Source: Pseudoxanthomonas broegbernensis
GTDB lineage: Bacteria > Pseudomonadota > Gammaproteobacteria > Xanthomonadales > Xanthomonadaceae
Length of the DNA stretch: 64,000 nt
Reading direction: 5' to 3'
NCBI RefSeq assembly: GCF_014202435.1
Contig: NZ_JACHGU010000008.1
Span: 1 to 64,000, forward strand
Part shown: positions 63,437 through 64,000 of the stretch, in pieces
How positions within the stretch are numbered: position 1 is the first letter of the stretch
How the letters are laid out: each line of letters begins with the position of its first letter
Position numbers and translations under genes: made by a program
Notes under the pieces: generated by a model
Told to the model about the DNA's origin: nothing
Seen by the model: the letters and a program-made list of their open reading frames with translations, nothing else
The model's database searches: none

Positions 63437-64000
63437 ATGCGTAAAGGGAATTCGAGGGCGGCGGCGCTGACCGCCGGCGTGCTGATCGCACTGACGGCGG
63501 CCGCGCCGGCGATGGCGCAGAGGCAGAGCACGCAGGACCAGCGCAAGCAGCAGACGGCCCAGATTCCGGTATGCGCCACGCCGCTGGGCAGCATCGCGGT
63601 GCTGGAGCCGGACGACGCGGTCAACTGGTGGACCGGCCAGCAACTGCCGGCACCGTCCAAGCTGATCAAGCTGTTCGTCAACAAGTCGCGCTGCTTCACC
63701 CTGGTCGACCGCGGCGCCGGCATGGCCGCCGCCCAGTTCGAGCGCGGCCTGGCCGCCGAGGGCGACTTGCGCCGCGGCTCCAACATCGGCAAGGGCCAGA
63801 TCAAGGCCGCCGACTACGTGCTGGTCCCGGACCTGATCTCGCAGAACAGCAACGCCGGCGGCAACGCCATCGGCGGGCTGATCGGCGGCCTGGTCGGCGG
63901 CCATGCCGGCACCCTCATCGGCGGCCTGAACTTCAAGAAGAAGACCGCCGACGTGGTCCTGACCGTCACCGACGTGCGCTCCTCCGAGCAGGTGGCCATG
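63437..64000 (+). CDS. CsgG/HfaB family outer-membrane secretion-type protein, N-terminal part
   Basis: 188 codons are visible and the frame is open at the window edge. Signal peptide (AALTAGVLIALTAAAPAMA) without a lipobox cysteine. Next: TPLGSIAVLEPDD and the CsgG-like segments KLIKLFVNKSRCFTLVDRG and AADYVLVPDLIS, then a Gly-rich stretch GGLIGGLVGGHAGTLIGG where a membrane-spanning loop may lie, and FKKKTADVVLTVTDVRS. CsgG family members form outer-membrane pores for curli or holdfast parts; the lack of a lipidation site is unusual, so the role is uncertain. Confidence 0.75.
   Translation, partial: MRKGNSRAAALTAGVLIALTAAAPAMAQRQSTQDQRKQQTAQIPVCATPLGSIAVLEPDDAVNWWTGQQLPAPSKLIKLFVNKSRCFTLVDRGAGMAAAQFERGLAAEGDLRRGSNIGKGQIKAADYVLVPDLISQNSNAGGNAIGGLIGGLVGGHAGTLIGGLNFKKKTADVVLTVTDVRSSEQVAM

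Overview
The window is a very GC-rich stretch of a gammaproteobacterial chromosome. The gene content and order (tsaC-topA-GYF proteins-smg-dprA-lysM // def-fmt-rsmB; algZ-algR-hemC; lptM-dapF-DUF484-xerC-hslVU; mreBCD-mrdA-rodA-mltB-rlpA-dacC) and the short REP-type palindromes between genes point to Xanthomonadaceae (Lysobacteraceae), for example a Lysobacter/Luteimonas/Pseudoxanthomonas-like bacterium. The genus cannot be fixed by eye. No rRNA, tRNA or CRISPR array was seen.

Layout. 1-3579: an accessory edge. It holds the N-terminal part of a secreted RHS/YD-repeat protein in visibly AT-richer DNA that runs off the left end, then a decayed IS5-family element with both terminal inverted repeats. 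3580-12487 (minus strand): DUF4124 protein, tsaC, topA, two GYF_2-domain membrane proteins, smg, dprA and a LysM protein. 12616-18641 (plus): def, fmt, rsmB, an ArnT-like glycosyltransferase and an O-antigen-ligase-like protein. 18964-24964: an acetate/carboxylate block, with a DcaP-type porin and MHS-family symporter facing away from acs and a LuxR-type response regulator. 25133-30746: mdoH, an esterase, the AlgZ/AlgR two-component pair and hemC. 31031-33934: a membrane protein, a WYL regulator and a small membrane protein. 34064-38491: two consecutive secreted prolyl-oligopeptidase-family enzymes. 38781-44573: ybaN-like, lptM, dapF, DUF484, xerC, hslV and hslU, with a good heat-shock (sigma-32-type) promoter candidate in front of hslV.

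44631-48746 (minus) is the most unusual block. A caspase-like protease gene is translationally coupled (TGATG) to an alpha/beta serine hydrolase. A strong hairpin follows, then a fungal-FCY1-like cytosine deaminase and a secreted protein I do not recognise. The caspase-hydrolase pair is my best candidate for an undescribed system.

48981-53513: ubiE, an M1 metallopeptidase lipoprotein, a small lipoprotein and a PfkB-family kinase. 53839-63254: the complete rod-shape and peptidoglycan cluster mreB-mreC-mreD-mrdA-rodA-mltB-rlpA-dacC, with stop/start overlaps. 63437-64000: the beginning of a CsgG/HfaB-like outer-membrane secretion protein, cut by the window end.

The housekeeping blocks fit together as translation and tRNA maturation (tsaC, def, fmt, rsmB), DNA topology and uptake (topA, dprA, xerC), carbon assimilation (porin, symporter, acs, regulator), protein quality control (hslVU) and cell-envelope growth (mre/mrd cluster, mdoH, O-antigen ligase, LysM, lptM). 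Because of the high GC, long antisense open frames occur over many real genes and were discarded.
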